Assembly: GCF_014654675.1 (NCBI RefSeq)
Contig: NZ_BNBC01000029.1
Coordinates: forward strand, 1-54,514
Direction of reading: 5' to 3'
DNA from: Streptomyces spiralis
Lineage (GTDB): Bacteria > Actinomycetota > Actinomycetes > Streptomycetales > Streptomycetaceae
DNA: 54,514 nt
The notes beneath the pieces were generated by a model, which saw nothing but the letters and a program-made list of their open reading frames with translations, was not told the origin of the DNA and searched no databases. The translations under genes and the position numbers were made by a program. Positions 35,627 through 43,872 of this stretch are shown piece after piece. Every line of letters begins with the position of its first letter. Position 1 is the first letter of the stretch.

Positions 35627-36676
35627 ATGGACCGGGCCGAGGAGCCTCGACGCAGCAAGCGCGTGACCATCACCGATGTGGCCCGGCATGCCGGTGTGTC
35701 CGTCGCCGCCGTCTCGAAGGTGTTGCGCAACGCCTACGGTGTGAGCCCGGCCATGCGGGAGAAGGTCCAGGCGGCGATCGCCGAGCTGGGCTACCGTCCG
35801 CACGCTGCGGCGCGCGGCTTGCGGGGCCGGACGTACACGATCGGTGTGCTGCTCGACAACGTCCGCAACGCGTTCTTCGCGGACATCCTCGACGGCATCC
35901 GCGACGAACTCCGCAACAGCGAGTACACCGTGCTCATCGGCGCCGCCGGCTTCGACCCGGAGGAACAGGCCAAAACGGTTCGCTCCCTGGTGGACCGTCA
36001 GATGGACGGGCTGATCCTCATCGCGCCGGGAACCGCCCGCGACGAGGTGCTCGCCACAGCGGCATCGACACCCACCGTGGTCATCGGCCATCACGACACC
36101 GCCGACACGCACGACTCGGTCGTGGACGCCGACGACATCGGCGCCGGACTGGTCGTGGACCACCTGGTGGGGCTCGGCCACCGCGACATCGCACTGGTCT
36201 CCGCCCAGGGCACCAAGGCCAACCGCTGGAAACGCCCTCCCGAGACGGTGCTGACCGAGGGCTACCTCGCCGCGATGGAACGCCACGGCCTCGCTGGGCA
36301 CACGCGTGTCCACCACGCCGCCTACTCCGATGAGGGCGGCTTCAAGGCCGGCATGACCCTGCTGACCGCGGAACGCCCGCCGACCGCCATCATGACCGGT
36401 GCCGACGTCGCCGCCCTGGGCATCTACCGCGCCGCCCACGAACTGGGCCTGCGCATCCCGGACGACCTGTCTCTCGTCGGCTACAACAACACCGCGCTCG
36501 CCGCGCTCGCCCCCGTCCAGCTGACCAGCGTCGACCAGGCCGGGCACACCATGGGCGCCACCGCCGCCCGCATGCTCATCGAACGCGTGGAGGGCCGGCG
36601 GGACAGGGCCATGCGGACCACGATGACGCCCCGGCTCGTCGTGCGCCGCAGCACGGCGGAACAGCGGGGCCGCTAG
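35627..36676 (+). CDS. LacI-family repressor of the glycoside cluster
   Basis: This encodes 349 residues from ATG 35627, with GGAG ten bases upstream; the GTG at 35618 is too close to that site. The N-terminal HTH is VTITDVARHAGVSVAAVSKVL (about 13-33) and the hinge is GYRPHAAARGLRGRT. The periplasmic-binding-like effector domain follows (TIGVLLDNVRNAFFADILDG, VDADDIGAGLVVDHLVGLGHRDIALVSA, SLVGYNNT). It is divergent from the ABC importer operon, and LacI-type dyads lie in both promoters. It likely represses import and rhamnosidase genes until a sugar, perhaps rhamnose or a rhamnoside, binds. The inducer is inferred from the operon. Confidence 0.93.
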   Translation: MDRAEEPRRSKRVTITDVARHAGVSVAAVSKVLRNAYGVSPAMREKVQAAIAELGYRPHAAARGLRGRTYTIGVLLDNVRNAFFADILDGIRDELRNSEYTVLIGAAGFDPEEQAKTVRSLVDRQMDGLILIAPGTARDEVLATAASTPTVVIGHHDTADTHDSVVDADDIGAGLVVDHLVGLGHRDIALVSAQGTKANRWKRPPETVLTEGYLAAMERHGLAGHTRVHHAAYSDEGGFKAGMTLLTAERPPTAIMTGADVAALGIYRAAHELGLRIPDDLSLVGYNNTALAALAPVQLTSVDQAGHTMGATAARMLIERVEGRRDRAMRTTMTPRLVVRRSTAEQRGR

Positions 36677-36683
36677 GGCCTGT

Positions 36684-36880
36684 CCGGCGGATCAAGGTGC
36701 AGGCAAGCGGCGGCGCCGGTCAACTCAGATGAGCGGGGGCTGGTGCGTCCAGATGCAAGGCGGAGGAGGAAGTCGACGCGGAGCGTCGGCGAGTGACGAC
36801 AACGCAGCTGGGCCCCCCCACGCCCTTAAGGCAGTGGGGGAGGGCGTGCCAGCCCCCGCGTCTGCGCCATGATCCGCCGG
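36684..36880. repeat. MITE-like intergenic repeat, 197 bp
   Basis: CCGGCGGATCA at 36684-36694 and its exact reverse complement TGATCCGCCGG at 36870-36880 bound a gene-free segment with no ORF of its own. The body (GGCGGAGGAGGAAGTCGACG and GTGGGGGAGGGCGTGCCAGC) resembles short intergenic repeats I recall from many Streptomyces chromosomes. The remaining bases to 36982 hold only ACACC...GGGTGT and no gene. Confidence 0.6.
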
Positions 36881-36982
36881 TCAGCACACCTAGGGGGTGT
36901 CTCGTCGATCACGCCGGGCTCGCGGCGCCTGGCACCGCACCTCGAACCCGGCCGTTCCGGAGCAACCCGGGGAAACCGCAGG

Positions 36983-38314
36983 TCACAGCGCCTTTACAGC
37001 GGGCTCCAAAATCGCCACGCACTCCACGTGGTGCGTCATCGGAAACAGGTCGAACACCCGAAGCGTCCGTACCCGGTAGCCGTGCTCGCGGAAGTACGCC
37101 AGGTCGCGCGCCAGGGCGGCCGGGTCGCAGGCCACGTAGGCGATGCGGCGGGCGCCGAGGGAGGAGAGGTGGGAGACGGTGTCGCGGCCCGCGCCGGAGC
37201 GGGGCGGGTCCAGGACGATCAGGTCGGCCTCGGTGATGCCGGTGCGGGGCAGGACGGACTCGACCTTGCCCTGTTCGATGCGGACGCGGGGGAAGTCGGC
37301 GAGGTTGTGCCGGGCGTCCTCCACCGCGCGCTTGCCGGACTCGATGCCGAGGACCGCGCCCTTGTCGCCGAGGCGGTCGGCCAACGCACCCGCGAAGAGG
37401 CCGACACCGCAGTACAGGTCCAGGGCCGTTTCGCCCTTGCGGGGCAGCAGGCCCTGCATGACCGCCGTCACGAGGGTGTCCGCCGCCCTGGGGTGGACCT
37501 GCCAGAAACCGCCGCCGCCCACGCGGTGGGTGCGGCCGTCGGCGCGCTCGCGGACGAACGGGCGGCCGTGCACGCGGTGCACGCCGCCGGACTTCTCGTC
37601 GACGCGGAGGACGGAGACCGGCTTGTCCAGTTCCACCAGGGGAAGGCGGGCGCCCGGACGCGGCGTCAGGATCACCTGGCGGTCCTGCGAGCCCGTCGCG
37701 GCGATCGCCTCGACCGTCTCCATGCCCGTCCAGTCACGCCGCTCGATGCCGAGTTCGCTGACGCCCTGCGCCGCGATCATGCAGTGCTCGATCGGCTCGA
37801 CCTCGTGCGAGCGGTGGCGGCGCAGACCGGCCTTGCCGGTGGCCGGGTCGACCGCGTACTGCACCCGGGTCCGCCACTGCGGGACCTGCCCGGCGGGCAG
37901 CTTGTCGCCCTCGGCGGGCATCACCGTGCCGTCCCAGCCGGCCTCCTCGGGGGTGAGGCCCGCGAGACGCTTCAGCTGTTCGGCGACGACCTCGCCCTTC
38001 AGGCGGCGCTGGGCGCCCGGCTTGGCGTGCTGCCAGTCGCAGCCGCCGCAGCGGCCGGGGCCGGCATAGGGGCAGGGGGCCTCGATGCGGTCCTTGGAGG
38101 GCTCCAGGACCCGTACGGCGTCGGCGCGCAGGAACCGGGCGCCCTCCTCGCCCTCGGTCACGCGTGCCACGACCCGCTCGCCGGGCAGCGTGTGCCGGAC
38201 GAACAGCACCTGGCCTTCGGAGGTCCGGGCGATGCAGTGACCGCCGTGGGCGACGGGGCCGATCTCGACCTCGTACTCCTCCCCCACCAGCGACTTCTTC
38301 GGTTCTGCGGGCAT
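36983..38314 (-). CDS. TrmA/RumA-type RNA (uracil-5-)-methyltransferase
   Basis: This encodes 443 residues from ATG 38314; a start 20 codons earlier has no ribosome site. A TRAM domain (VGEEYEVEIGPVAHGGHCIA) occupies residues ~10-65. Cys81, Cys89 and Cys92 (CPYAGPGRCGGC) plus a later EHC form the iron-sulfur site of RumA-like enzymes. The SAM-binding motif LDLYCGVGLFAG is near residue 300, DPPRSGAG is the catalytic-region motif, and YVACDPAALARDL holds the nucleophilic Cys. It makes 5-methyluridine in tRNA or rRNA with SAM. It lies beside the KimA-type gene, an order I also recall in mycobacteria. Which RNA is modified cannot be read from sequence. Confidence 0.93.
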   Translation of the reverse strand: MPAEPKKSLVGEEYEVEIGPVAHGGHCIARTSEGQVLFVRHTLPGERVVARVTEGEEGARFLRADAVRVLEPSKDRIEAPCPYAGPGRCGGCDWQHAKPGAQRRLKGEVVAEQLKRLAGLTPEEAGWDGTVMPAEGDKLPAGQVPQWRTRVQYAVDPATGKAGLRRHRSHEVEPIEHCMIAAQGVSELGIERRDWTGMETVEAIAATGSQDRQVILTPRPGARLPLVELDKPVSVLRVDEKSGGVHRVHGRPFVRERADGRTHRVGGGGFWQVHPRAADTLVTAVMQGLLPRKGETALDLYCGVGLFAGALADRLGDKGAVLGIESGKRAVEDARHNLADFPRVRIEQGKVESVLPRTGITEADLIVLDPPRSGAGRDTVSHLSSLGARRIAYVACDPAALARDLAYFREHGYRVRTLRVFDLFPMTHHVECVAILEPAVKAL

Positions 38315-38417
38315 GGCGGGGTGACTCCAGATCGAGATCGCGGACGGGGGCGGCCCCGCGAGGGGGCCCGACAACAGCCCACCAGTCTACGGCCTCGCCA
38401 CCCCGCCTCGGCCCGCC

Positions 38418-40484
38418 TCAGTCCTTGCCCGAAGAGGCCGAAGGCGCCGACGGCTCCTTGGTCCGCTCCACTGCCGGTCCGCGCCGGACCGCACCCGGGG
38501 CGTTCCAGTCCTGCCGCTTGCGGGCACGGTCCCGGGCGGCCTCGGAGGACACCAGCTGGTAGGGCACCGAGGTCACCATGACGCCGGGCGTGAACAGCAG
38601 CCGGCCCTTCAGGCGCAGGGCGCTCTGGTTGTGCAGCAGGTGCTCGTACCAGTGGCCGACGACGTACTCGGGGATGATCACCGAGACCGCGTCGCGCGGG
38701 GACTGGCTGCGCAGGCTCTTGACGTACTCGATGACCGGCCGCGTGACCTCGCGGTACGGCGAGTCGAGCACCTTCAGCGGTACGTCGATGCCGCGCCGCT
38801 CCCACTCCTCGCGCAGCGCCTTGGTCTCCGCCGGGTCGACGTTGACGGTGAGCGCCTCCAGGGTGTCCGAGCGCATCAGCTTGGCGTACGCGAGCGCCCT
38901 CAGGGTGGGGCGGTGGATCTTGGAGATCAGGACGACGGAGTGGACGCGGGAGGGGCGGACGCTGTCGTCGGACGGGCCCTCCGGCGCGGCGATCTCCTCG
39001 GAGACGCGGTCGTAGTGCTTGCGGATCGCCGTCATCGTCGCGAAGAAGATGCACATGCCGAGCAGGGCCACCCAGGCGCCGTGCGTGAACTTGGTGAGGA
39101 GCACGACGACCAGCACCAGGCCGGTGAGGCAGGCGCCGAAGGCGTTGATGGCCCGCGAGCGGATCATGTGGCGCCGCTTGGCCTGGTCCTTCTCGGTGGC
39201 CAGGTGGCGGTTCCAGTGCCGGACCATGCCGGTCTGGCTGAGCGTGAAGGACACGAACACGCCGACGATGTACAGCTGGATCAGCCGGGTGGAGTCGGCG
39301 CCGTAGATGACCGTCAGCAGGGTCGCGGCGCCCGCGAGCAGCACGATGCCGTTGGAGAACGCGAGACGGTCGCCACGGGTGTGCAGCTGGCGGGGCAGGT
39401 AGCGGTCCTGGGCGAGGATCGAGCCGAGAAGCGGGAAGCCGTTGTACGCCGTGTTCGCGGCGAGGAACAGCACCAGGGCGGTGGCGGCGGCCAGGACGAC
39501 GAACAGGAAGCTGCCCTTGCCGAACACGGCCTCGGCGACCTGGGAGATCACCGGGTTCTGGACGTATCCGGAGCCGACCGGGATGCCGTTGTGGAGCAGG
39601 TCGGTGGCCGGGCTCTCGGCCATGCGGACCTTCGTCGACGCGGCGAGGGCGATGATGCCGCAGAACATCGTCACGGCCAGCAGGCCCATCATCGCCAGCG
39701 TGGTCGCCGCGTTCTTGGACTTGGGCTTGCGGAAGGCCGGAACGCCGTTGGAGATCGCCTCGACACCGGTGAGCGCGGCACAGCCGGAGGAGAAGGCGCG
39801 CAGGAGCAGGAAGACCAGCGCGAATCCCGCGAGCCCCTGGTGTTCGGCCTTGATGTGGTAGTCCGCCGTCGGCGCCCGCATGGTGTCGCCGAGGACCAGT
39901 CCGCGGAACGCGCCCCACAGGATCATGACGAAGACGCCGGCGACGAAGACGTACGTCGGGATCGCGAACAGCGTGCCCGACTCCTTCACACCGCGCAGGT
40001 TCATCAGCGTCAGCAGCACGATCACGATGACCGCGCAGAGCACCTTGTGCTCGACGACGAACGGGATCGCGGAGCCGAGGTTCTCGATGCCGGAGGAGAT
40101 CGAGACGGCCACGGTCATGACGTAGTCGACGAGCAGCGCGCTGGCCACCGTCAGGCCCGCCTTGGCGCCGAGGTTGGTGGTCGCCACCTCGTAGTCGCCG
40201 CCGCCGCTGGGATAGGCGTGCACATTCTGCCGGTAGGAGGCCACCACCGTGAACATCAGCACGACCACCGCGAGCGCGATCCACGGGCTGAAATGGTACG
40301 CCGACACACCCGCGATGGACAGGACCAGCAGCACCTCCCCGGGCGCGTACGCCACGGAGGACAGCGGGTCGGAGGCGAAGACGGGGAGTGCGATGCGCTT
40401 CGGCAGAAGGGTCTCCCCCAGCCGGTCGCTGCGCAGTGCGCGCCCGATCAGAATCCGTTTGGGCACGTCGGTCAGTTTGGACAC
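38418..40484 (-). CDS. kimA: KimA-type APC potassium importer with C-terminal domain
   Basis: This encodes 688 residues from GTG 40484. It closely matches what I know of Bacillus KimA: ALPVFASDPLSSVAYAPGEV, YPSGGGDYEVATTNLG, DYVMTVAVSISSG, FLLLRAFSSGCAALTGVEAI and NAATTLAMMG are all conserved. About twelve helices fill residues 30-460. An additional ~200-residue cytoplasmic C-terminus (SVVLISKIHRPTLRALAYAK) resembles a Usp-like domain and ends in a disordered tail. It imports K+ driven by protons. KimA is inhibited by cyclic di-AMP in Bacillus; that is plausible here but untested. No Shine-Dalgarno is seen, and TACGAT lies eight bases before the GTG, so the mRNA may be leaderless. Two RCK genes are divergent from it. 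Confidence 0.88.
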   Translation of the reverse strand: MSKLTDVPKRILIGRALRSDRLGETLLPKRIALPVFASDPLSSVAYAPGEVLLVLSIAGVSAYHFSPWIALAVVVLMFTVVASYRQNVHAYPSGGGDYEVATTNLGAKAGLTVASALLVDYVMTVAVSISSGIENLGSAIPFVVEHKVLCAVIVIVLLTLMNLRGVKESGTLFAIPTYVFVAGVFVMILWGAFRGLVLGDTMRAPTADYHIKAEHQGLAGFALVFLLLRAFSSGCAALTGVEAISNGVPAFRKPKSKNAATTLAMMGLLAVTMFCGIIALAASTKVRMAESPATDLLHNGIPVGSGYVQNPVISQVAEAVFGKGSFLFVVLAAATALVLFLAANTAYNGFPLLGSILAQDRYLPRQLHTRGDRLAFSNGIVLLAGAATLLTVIYGADSTRLIQLYIVGVFVSFTLSQTGMVRHWNRHLATEKDQAKRRHMIRSRAINAFGACLTGLVLVVVLLTKFTHGAWVALLGMCIFFATMTAIRKHYDRVSEEIAAPEGPSDDSVRPSRVHSVVLISKIHRPTLRALAYAKLMRSDTLEALTVNVDPAETKALREEWERRGIDVPLKVLDSPYREVTRPVIEYVKSLRSQSPRDAVSVIIPEYVVGHWYEHLLHNQSALRLKGRLLFTPGVMVTSVPYQLVSSEAARDRARKRQDWNAPGAVRRGPAVERTKEPSAPSASSGKD

Positions 40485-40492
40485 AACAGAGG

Positions 40493-40498
40493 ATCGTA
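40493..40498 (-). promoter_or_regulatory. -10 of a possible leaderless KimA transcript
   Basis: TACGAT on the minus strand ends eight bases before the GTG start at 40484. With no ribosome site present, transcription could begin at or next to the start codon. No clear -35 is visible, so the call is tentative. Confidence 0.35.
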
Positions 40499-40680
40499 AG
40501 GCTTCGAACAGGAGGTCGCCCACCTGCCACCCGAGATCTGCCTCACGAGTGAAATCGGGGGCCGCGCGCGCTACGGATTCCGCAGGTGAGGGCGTGGCCG
40601 TGCCTAGATGACGGAACTTGACTGAACTCTGCCGATTCCGGCCCGTTCGACCGTTCCCCGCCCGACTCCTCGGAGGTCCC

Positions 40681-40875
40681 ATGCCCCCGACCGCGGAGCT
40701 GATCGGCGCCGCCGCGACGCTGCTCGGCCTCGGATTCCTCACCCTGTGCAGCGTGCGCAGCATCACTCGGCGCCCGCCCACCGAAGCGGAACAGGTCCCT
40801 CGGCCGGGGCCGGCGGTGCCGCGGTCCGTCCGGGATGCGGCAGGGGGGTGCCGGGCCCGCACCGCGCATGTGTAG
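40681..40875 (+). CDS. Small single-helix membrane protein, 64 aa
   Basis: The ATG at 40681 is preceded by CGGAGG, five bases away, one of the best ribosome sites in the window. The 64 residues start MPPTAELIGAAATLLGLGF and have one clear helix (about 7-25), then a basic, proline-rich tail ending RARTAHV. It lies between the divergent KimA-type gene and the first RCK gene, 64 bases before the latter, and could be a small accessory subunit of the potassium system. I do not recognise a family. Confidence 0.6.
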   Translation: MPPTAELIGAAATLLGLGFLTLCSVRSITRRPPTEAEQVPRPGPAVPRSVRDAAGGCRARTAHV

Positions 40876-40939
40876 CTTGTCCCTCTGTCTGAGACCCTGA
40901 TGGGGCTGAGCAGTAGCTGTTGACACCGGAAGGACGGTC

Positions 40940-41611
40940 GTGCACATCGTCATCATGGGCTGCGGGAGAGTGGGTTCCGCTCTCGCCCAGACCCTGGAGC
41001 AACAGGGGCACACGGTCGCCGTGATCGACCAGGACCCCACCGCCTTCCGCCGACTGGGTCCCGGGTTCGGCGGTCGCCGGGTCACCGGGATCGGCTTCGA
41101 CCAGGACACCCTGCGCGAGGCGGGCATCGAGGAGGCGGGCGCCTTCGCCGCCGTCTCCAGCGGCGACAACTCCAACATCATCTCCGCGCGGGTGGCCCGG
41201 GAGATGTTCGGCGTGGAGAACGTCGCGGCCCGGATCTACGACCCCCGCCGCGCCGAGGTCTACCAGCGCCTGGGCATCCCGACCGTGGCCACGGTCCGCT
41301 GGACGGCCGACCAGATGCTGCGCCGGCTGCTGCCCTCGGGCGCGGAGCCGCTGTGGCGCGACCCCACCGGCGGGGTGCAGCTCGCCGAGGTGCACGCCTC
41401 CCCGAAGTGGGTCGGCCACAAGATCAGCAAACTGCAGGAGGAGACGGGCGTCCGCGTGGCGTTCCTGACCCGCCTCGGCGAGGCGATCCTGCCGTCCTCG
41501 CAGACGGTGCTGCAGGAGGGCGACCTCGTGCACGTGATGATGCGGACGGACGACGTGGAGAAGGTCGAGGCGGCGTTCGCCGAGGGCCCCGAAGAGGAGA
41601 GCGGTCACTGA
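40940..41611 (+). CDS. trkA: RCK/TrkA potassium-regulatory protein (CeoB-like)
   Basis: This encodes 223 residues from GTG 40940 with GGAAGGAC five bases upstream. The TrkA-N Rossmann fold starts at once: VIMGCGRVGSAL (residues 4-15), acidic VIDQDP ending strand two, and AVSSGDNSN for nucleotide contact. The TrkA-C domain is at residues ~135-215 (VHASPKWVGHKISKLQEETG). Such proteins bind NAD(H)/ATP, and sometimes cyclic di-AMP, and gate K+ transporters. Its stop overlaps the start of a paralog by one base. No TrkH/KtrB channel is in the window; the KimA-type importer next door is a possible partner, which is inference. I recall the pair as ceoB/ceoC in mycobacteria. Confidence 0.9.
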   Translation: MHIVIMGCGRVGSALAQTLEQQGHTVAVIDQDPTAFRRLGPGFGGRRVTGIGFDQDTLREAGIEEAGAFAAVSSGDNSNIISARVAREMFGVENVAARIYDPRRAEVYQRLGIPTVATVRWTADQMLRRLLPSGAEPLWRDPTGGVQLAEVHASPKWVGHKISKLQEETGVRVAFLTRLGEAILPSSQTVLQEGDLVHVMMRTDDVEKVEAAFAEGPEEESGH

Positions 41612-42288
41612 TGAGGGTCGCCATTGCCGGTGCCGGCGCGGTCGGTCGCTCGATCGCGGGCGAGCTGCTGGAGAACGGGCACGAGGTCCTTCTCGTCGAC
41701 AAGGCGCCGACCGCGATCTCGGTCGAGCGCGTTCCGCAGGCCGAGTGGCTGCTGGCCGACGCCTGTGAGATCACGTCCCTGGACGAGGCGGCGCTGCAGC
41801 GCTGCAACGTCGTGATCGCCGCGACGGGCGACGACAAGGTGAACCTGGTCGTCTCCCTGCTGGCGAAGACGGAGTACGGCGTGCCGCGCGTCGTGGCCCG
41901 GGTGAACAACCCGAAGAACGAGTGGCTGTTCAACGAGGCGTGGGGCGTGGACGTCGCCGTGTCCACTCCGCGTCTGATGTCCGCCCTGGTCGAGGAGGCG
42001 GTGAGCGTCGGCGACCTGGTGCGCCTGCTCCGCTTCAGCCACGGCGACGCCAACCTGGTCGAGCTGACCCTGCCGGAGGAGTCGGCGCTGGCCGGCACGC
42101 AGGTCGGCGAGGTCCAGTGGCCCCAGGACACGTCCCTGGTCACCATCATCCGCGGCAACCGCGTCCTCACCCCGTCCCAGGAGGACTCCCTGGAAGTGGG
42201 CGACGAACTGCTGTTCGTCGCCGCGCAGGCCCGCGAGGGCCAGCTGGAGGACCTCCTGTCGGTGCGACGGGAAGACTCGGAGGACTGA
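41611..42288 (+). CDS. trkA: Second RCK/TrkA protein (CeoC-like)
   Basis: This encodes 225 residues; its ATG shares one base with the preceding stop (TGATG), so translation is coupled and the two proteins are probably made as a pair. VAIAGAGAVGRSIAGELL is the Rossmann motif, VLLVDKAPTAI the second strand, and IAATGDDKVNLVVSLLAKTEYGV the rest of the nucleotide site. The TrkA-C domain is at ~140-215 (LVELTLPEESALAGTQVGEV). A hetero-oligomeric RCK ring with the first protein is likely. A perfect palindrome 16 bases after the stop ends the operon. Confidence 0.9.
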   Translation: MRVAIAGAGAVGRSIAGELLENGHEVLLVDKAPTAISVERVPQAEWLLADACEITSLDEAALQRCNVVIAATGDDKVNLVVSLLAKTEYGVPRVVARVNNPKNEWLFNEAWGVDVAVSTPRLMSALVEEAVSVGDLVRLLRFSHGDANLVELTLPEESALAGTQVGEVQWPQDTSLVTIIRGNRVLTPSQEDSLEVGDELLFVAAQAREGQLEDLLSVRREDSED

Positions 42289-42303
42289 CCCCCTACGGGA
42301 GTA

Positions 42304-42349
42304 CGACGGGAAAGGGCGCCCTGTGATCACAGGGCGCCCTTTCCCGTCG
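42304..42349 (+). terminator. Perfect 46-bp palindrome terminator
   Basis: A 23-base arm starting CGACGGGAAAGGGCGCCCTG is exactly mirrored around TGATCA, with no mismatches. It begins 16 bases after the stop of the second RCK gene. The symmetry means it can fold on either strand. There is no T-run, which is common in Streptomyces. Confidence 0.8.
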
Positions 42350-42394
42350 CGGGGGGCCGGGGCTGCGAGCCCCTGGTATGGCGGTGGGCCGACG

Positions 42395-42680
42395 GCGACC
42401 AGACTTCGCGGCCGTGACGGTCCGGCTACGGGCCGTGGCGCTGAGCAGGGGGCGGGCGACGGTCGGGCTCCCGGCAGCGACGGCCCAGCTACCAACACCG
42501 TGTTGGACAGCAGGTGGGGGGCGATCAGGCCTCGCGGCGGCGACGGCCCGGCTGCCGGCCCCCGGGCTCGGCAGGGGGCGGGCGGCCGCCAGGCCTCGCG
42601 GCCATGACCGCCCGGCTGCCGGCCCCTGGGTTCCGCAGGGGCCCGGCGGCGATCAGGACTCGCGGCGGTGGCGGCCGGGT
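42395..42680. repeat. Degenerate 61-65 bp tandem repeat, about 4.5 copies
   Basis: Units start at 42395, 42456, 42521, 42585 and 42649 with the head GCGATCAGGCCTCGCGGC (or close variants) and GGCTGCCGGCCC bodies. The second is most diverged. The last copy runs into the 3' end of the DUF3159 gene and forms its tail residues. No gene is seen in the rest of 42289-42652. Confidence 0.7.
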
Positions 42681-43411
42681 GTGGTTCCGTGGCCTTCGGC
42701 GGCAGCCGCCTTGCGTTCCTCCTCGGCCTTCTCCTCCGCCTCCATCTCCGCGAACACGTCGATGGGAGCGGGGGCCTTGGCCAGGAAGACCCAGGTCAGG
42801 TAGACCGCCAGCAGGAAGGGCGGGATCTTGAGGATGATCAGGACCCAGCCGAGCTGAGTCGTGTCCGCCCACCAGTACAGCGGGAAGAGGATCGCGCACT
42901 TGGCGAGCAGGATCAGGCCCCAGGCCCAGCTGGCCTTCGCGTACGCCTTCTTGCGGCCCGGGTTGCGGGTGCGCCAGGAGAGATTCTCCTTGAAGACCGG
43001 GCCGAGGATCAGGCCGATCAGCGGGACGCCGGCGAGCGTGGTGATGATGTACGCGAGGCCCAGACCCAGCGTGTAGAGCATGCCCGGCAGATAGAAGTCC
43101 TTGGCGTTGCCGGTCATCATCGCGAAGACAACACCGAAGGCCACGCCGAAGACGCCGCTGAAGGCGTGCTTGACGGTGTCCCGCATCGCCAGCCGGACCG
43201 CGACCAGCACCACGGAGACCGCGAGCGCGGCGATCGCCGACCAGTGCAGGTCCTTGTTGATCGTGTAGATGGTGACGAAGAGCAGGCCGGGCAGGACGGT
43301 CTCGACCATGCCCCGGACTCCGCCGAACGCCTCGAACAGCGCGGCCTCCGTCACCGCCCTCGCCTCGTCGCCGGCGGTCGTCTCTTCGGTCGGCTTGTCG
43401 AGTGACGTCAC
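42653..43411 (-). CDS. DUF3159 membrane protein
   Basis: This encodes 252 residues; GGGAG six bases before the GTG start. About six membrane helices fill residues 40-200; FGGVRGMVETVLPGLLFVTIY, DLHWSAIAALAVSVVLVAVRL and KPFLLAVYLTW-like segments match the DUF3159 family. The C-terminus is a charged coiled segment (AEMEAEEKAEEERKAAAAEG) ending in residues drawn from the adjacent tandem repeat. Function unknown. It follows the OB-fold gene by three bases and is convergent with the RCK pair, the order I recall next to ceoC in mycobacteria. Confidence 0.9.
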   Translation of the reverse strand: MTSLDKPTEETTAGDEARAVTEAALFEAFGGVRGMVETVLPGLLFVTIYTINKDLHWSAIAALAVSVVLVAVRLAMRDTVKHAFSGVFGVAFGVVFAMMTGNAKDFYLPGMLYTLGLGLAYIITTLAGVPLIGLILGPVFKENLSWRTRNPGRKKAYAKASWAWGLILLAKCAILFPLYWWADTTQLGWVLIILKIPPFLLAVYLTWVFLAKAPAPIDVFAEMEAEEKAEEERKAAAAEGHGTTPGRHRRES

Positions 43412-43414
43412 GGG

Positions 43415-43813
43415 CTACTCCCGTCCGAGGGGTCGCAGTTCGTACTTGGGGTTGAACAGCACCCGGCGGCCCCGGCTCATCGAGATCCGGCCCGATGCAA
43501 TGAGCTTGCGCCCCGGTTCTATCCCGACGATGGAGCGCCTGCCGAGCCAGACCACGTCCAGTGCGGCGGAGCCGTCGAACAGCTCGGCCTCCAGTGCCGG
43601 GACGCCCGCGCGCGGACGCAGGGTGACCGTGCGCAAGGTACCAGTAACGGTGACGATCTGCCGGTCGTGGCAGTCACCGATCCGCGTACAGCCCGAGGTG
43701 TCGGCGTCCTCCCGCAGCTCCTCGGACTCCAGGTCCTCCTGCGACGAGGAGAGCCGGTCGAGCATGCGCCGGAACCGGCCGACCGGCTTTTCGGAACGAG
43801 GAACAGCACTCAT
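43415..43813 (-). CDS. OB-fold nucleic acid-binding-like protein
   Basis: This encodes 132 residues. Residues ~50-130 form an OB fold: TVTGTLRTVTLRPRAGVPAL, ELFDGSAALDVVWLGRRS, and GIEPGRKLIASGRISMSRGR are its strands and loop. The N-terminal ~45 residues are charged (SSSQEDLESEELRED) and include CTRIGDCHDR. No Shine-Dalgarno precedes the ATG; TACGCT lies six bases before it, so the mRNA may be leaderless. DUF3159 follows after three bases, so the two form an operon. Nucleic-acid binding is suggested by the fold only. Confidence 0.85.
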   Translation of the reverse strand: MSAVPRSEKPVGRFRRMLDRLSSSQEDLESEELREDADTSGCTRIGDCHDRQIVTVTGTLRTVTLRPRAGVPALEAELFDGSAALDVVWLGRRSIVGIEPGRKLIASGRISMSRGRRVLFNPKYELRPLGRE

Positions 43814-43872
43814 ATCTGAAGCGTACCGGTGCACACCGACACCGCCGTAACCCCGCTCACCCCCCATCGCCC

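Noticed and set aside
40485..40680. Cyclic di-AMP riboswitch before the KimA-type gene
   Set aside because: None of the ydaO-type conserved segments could be seen in the 196-base gap.
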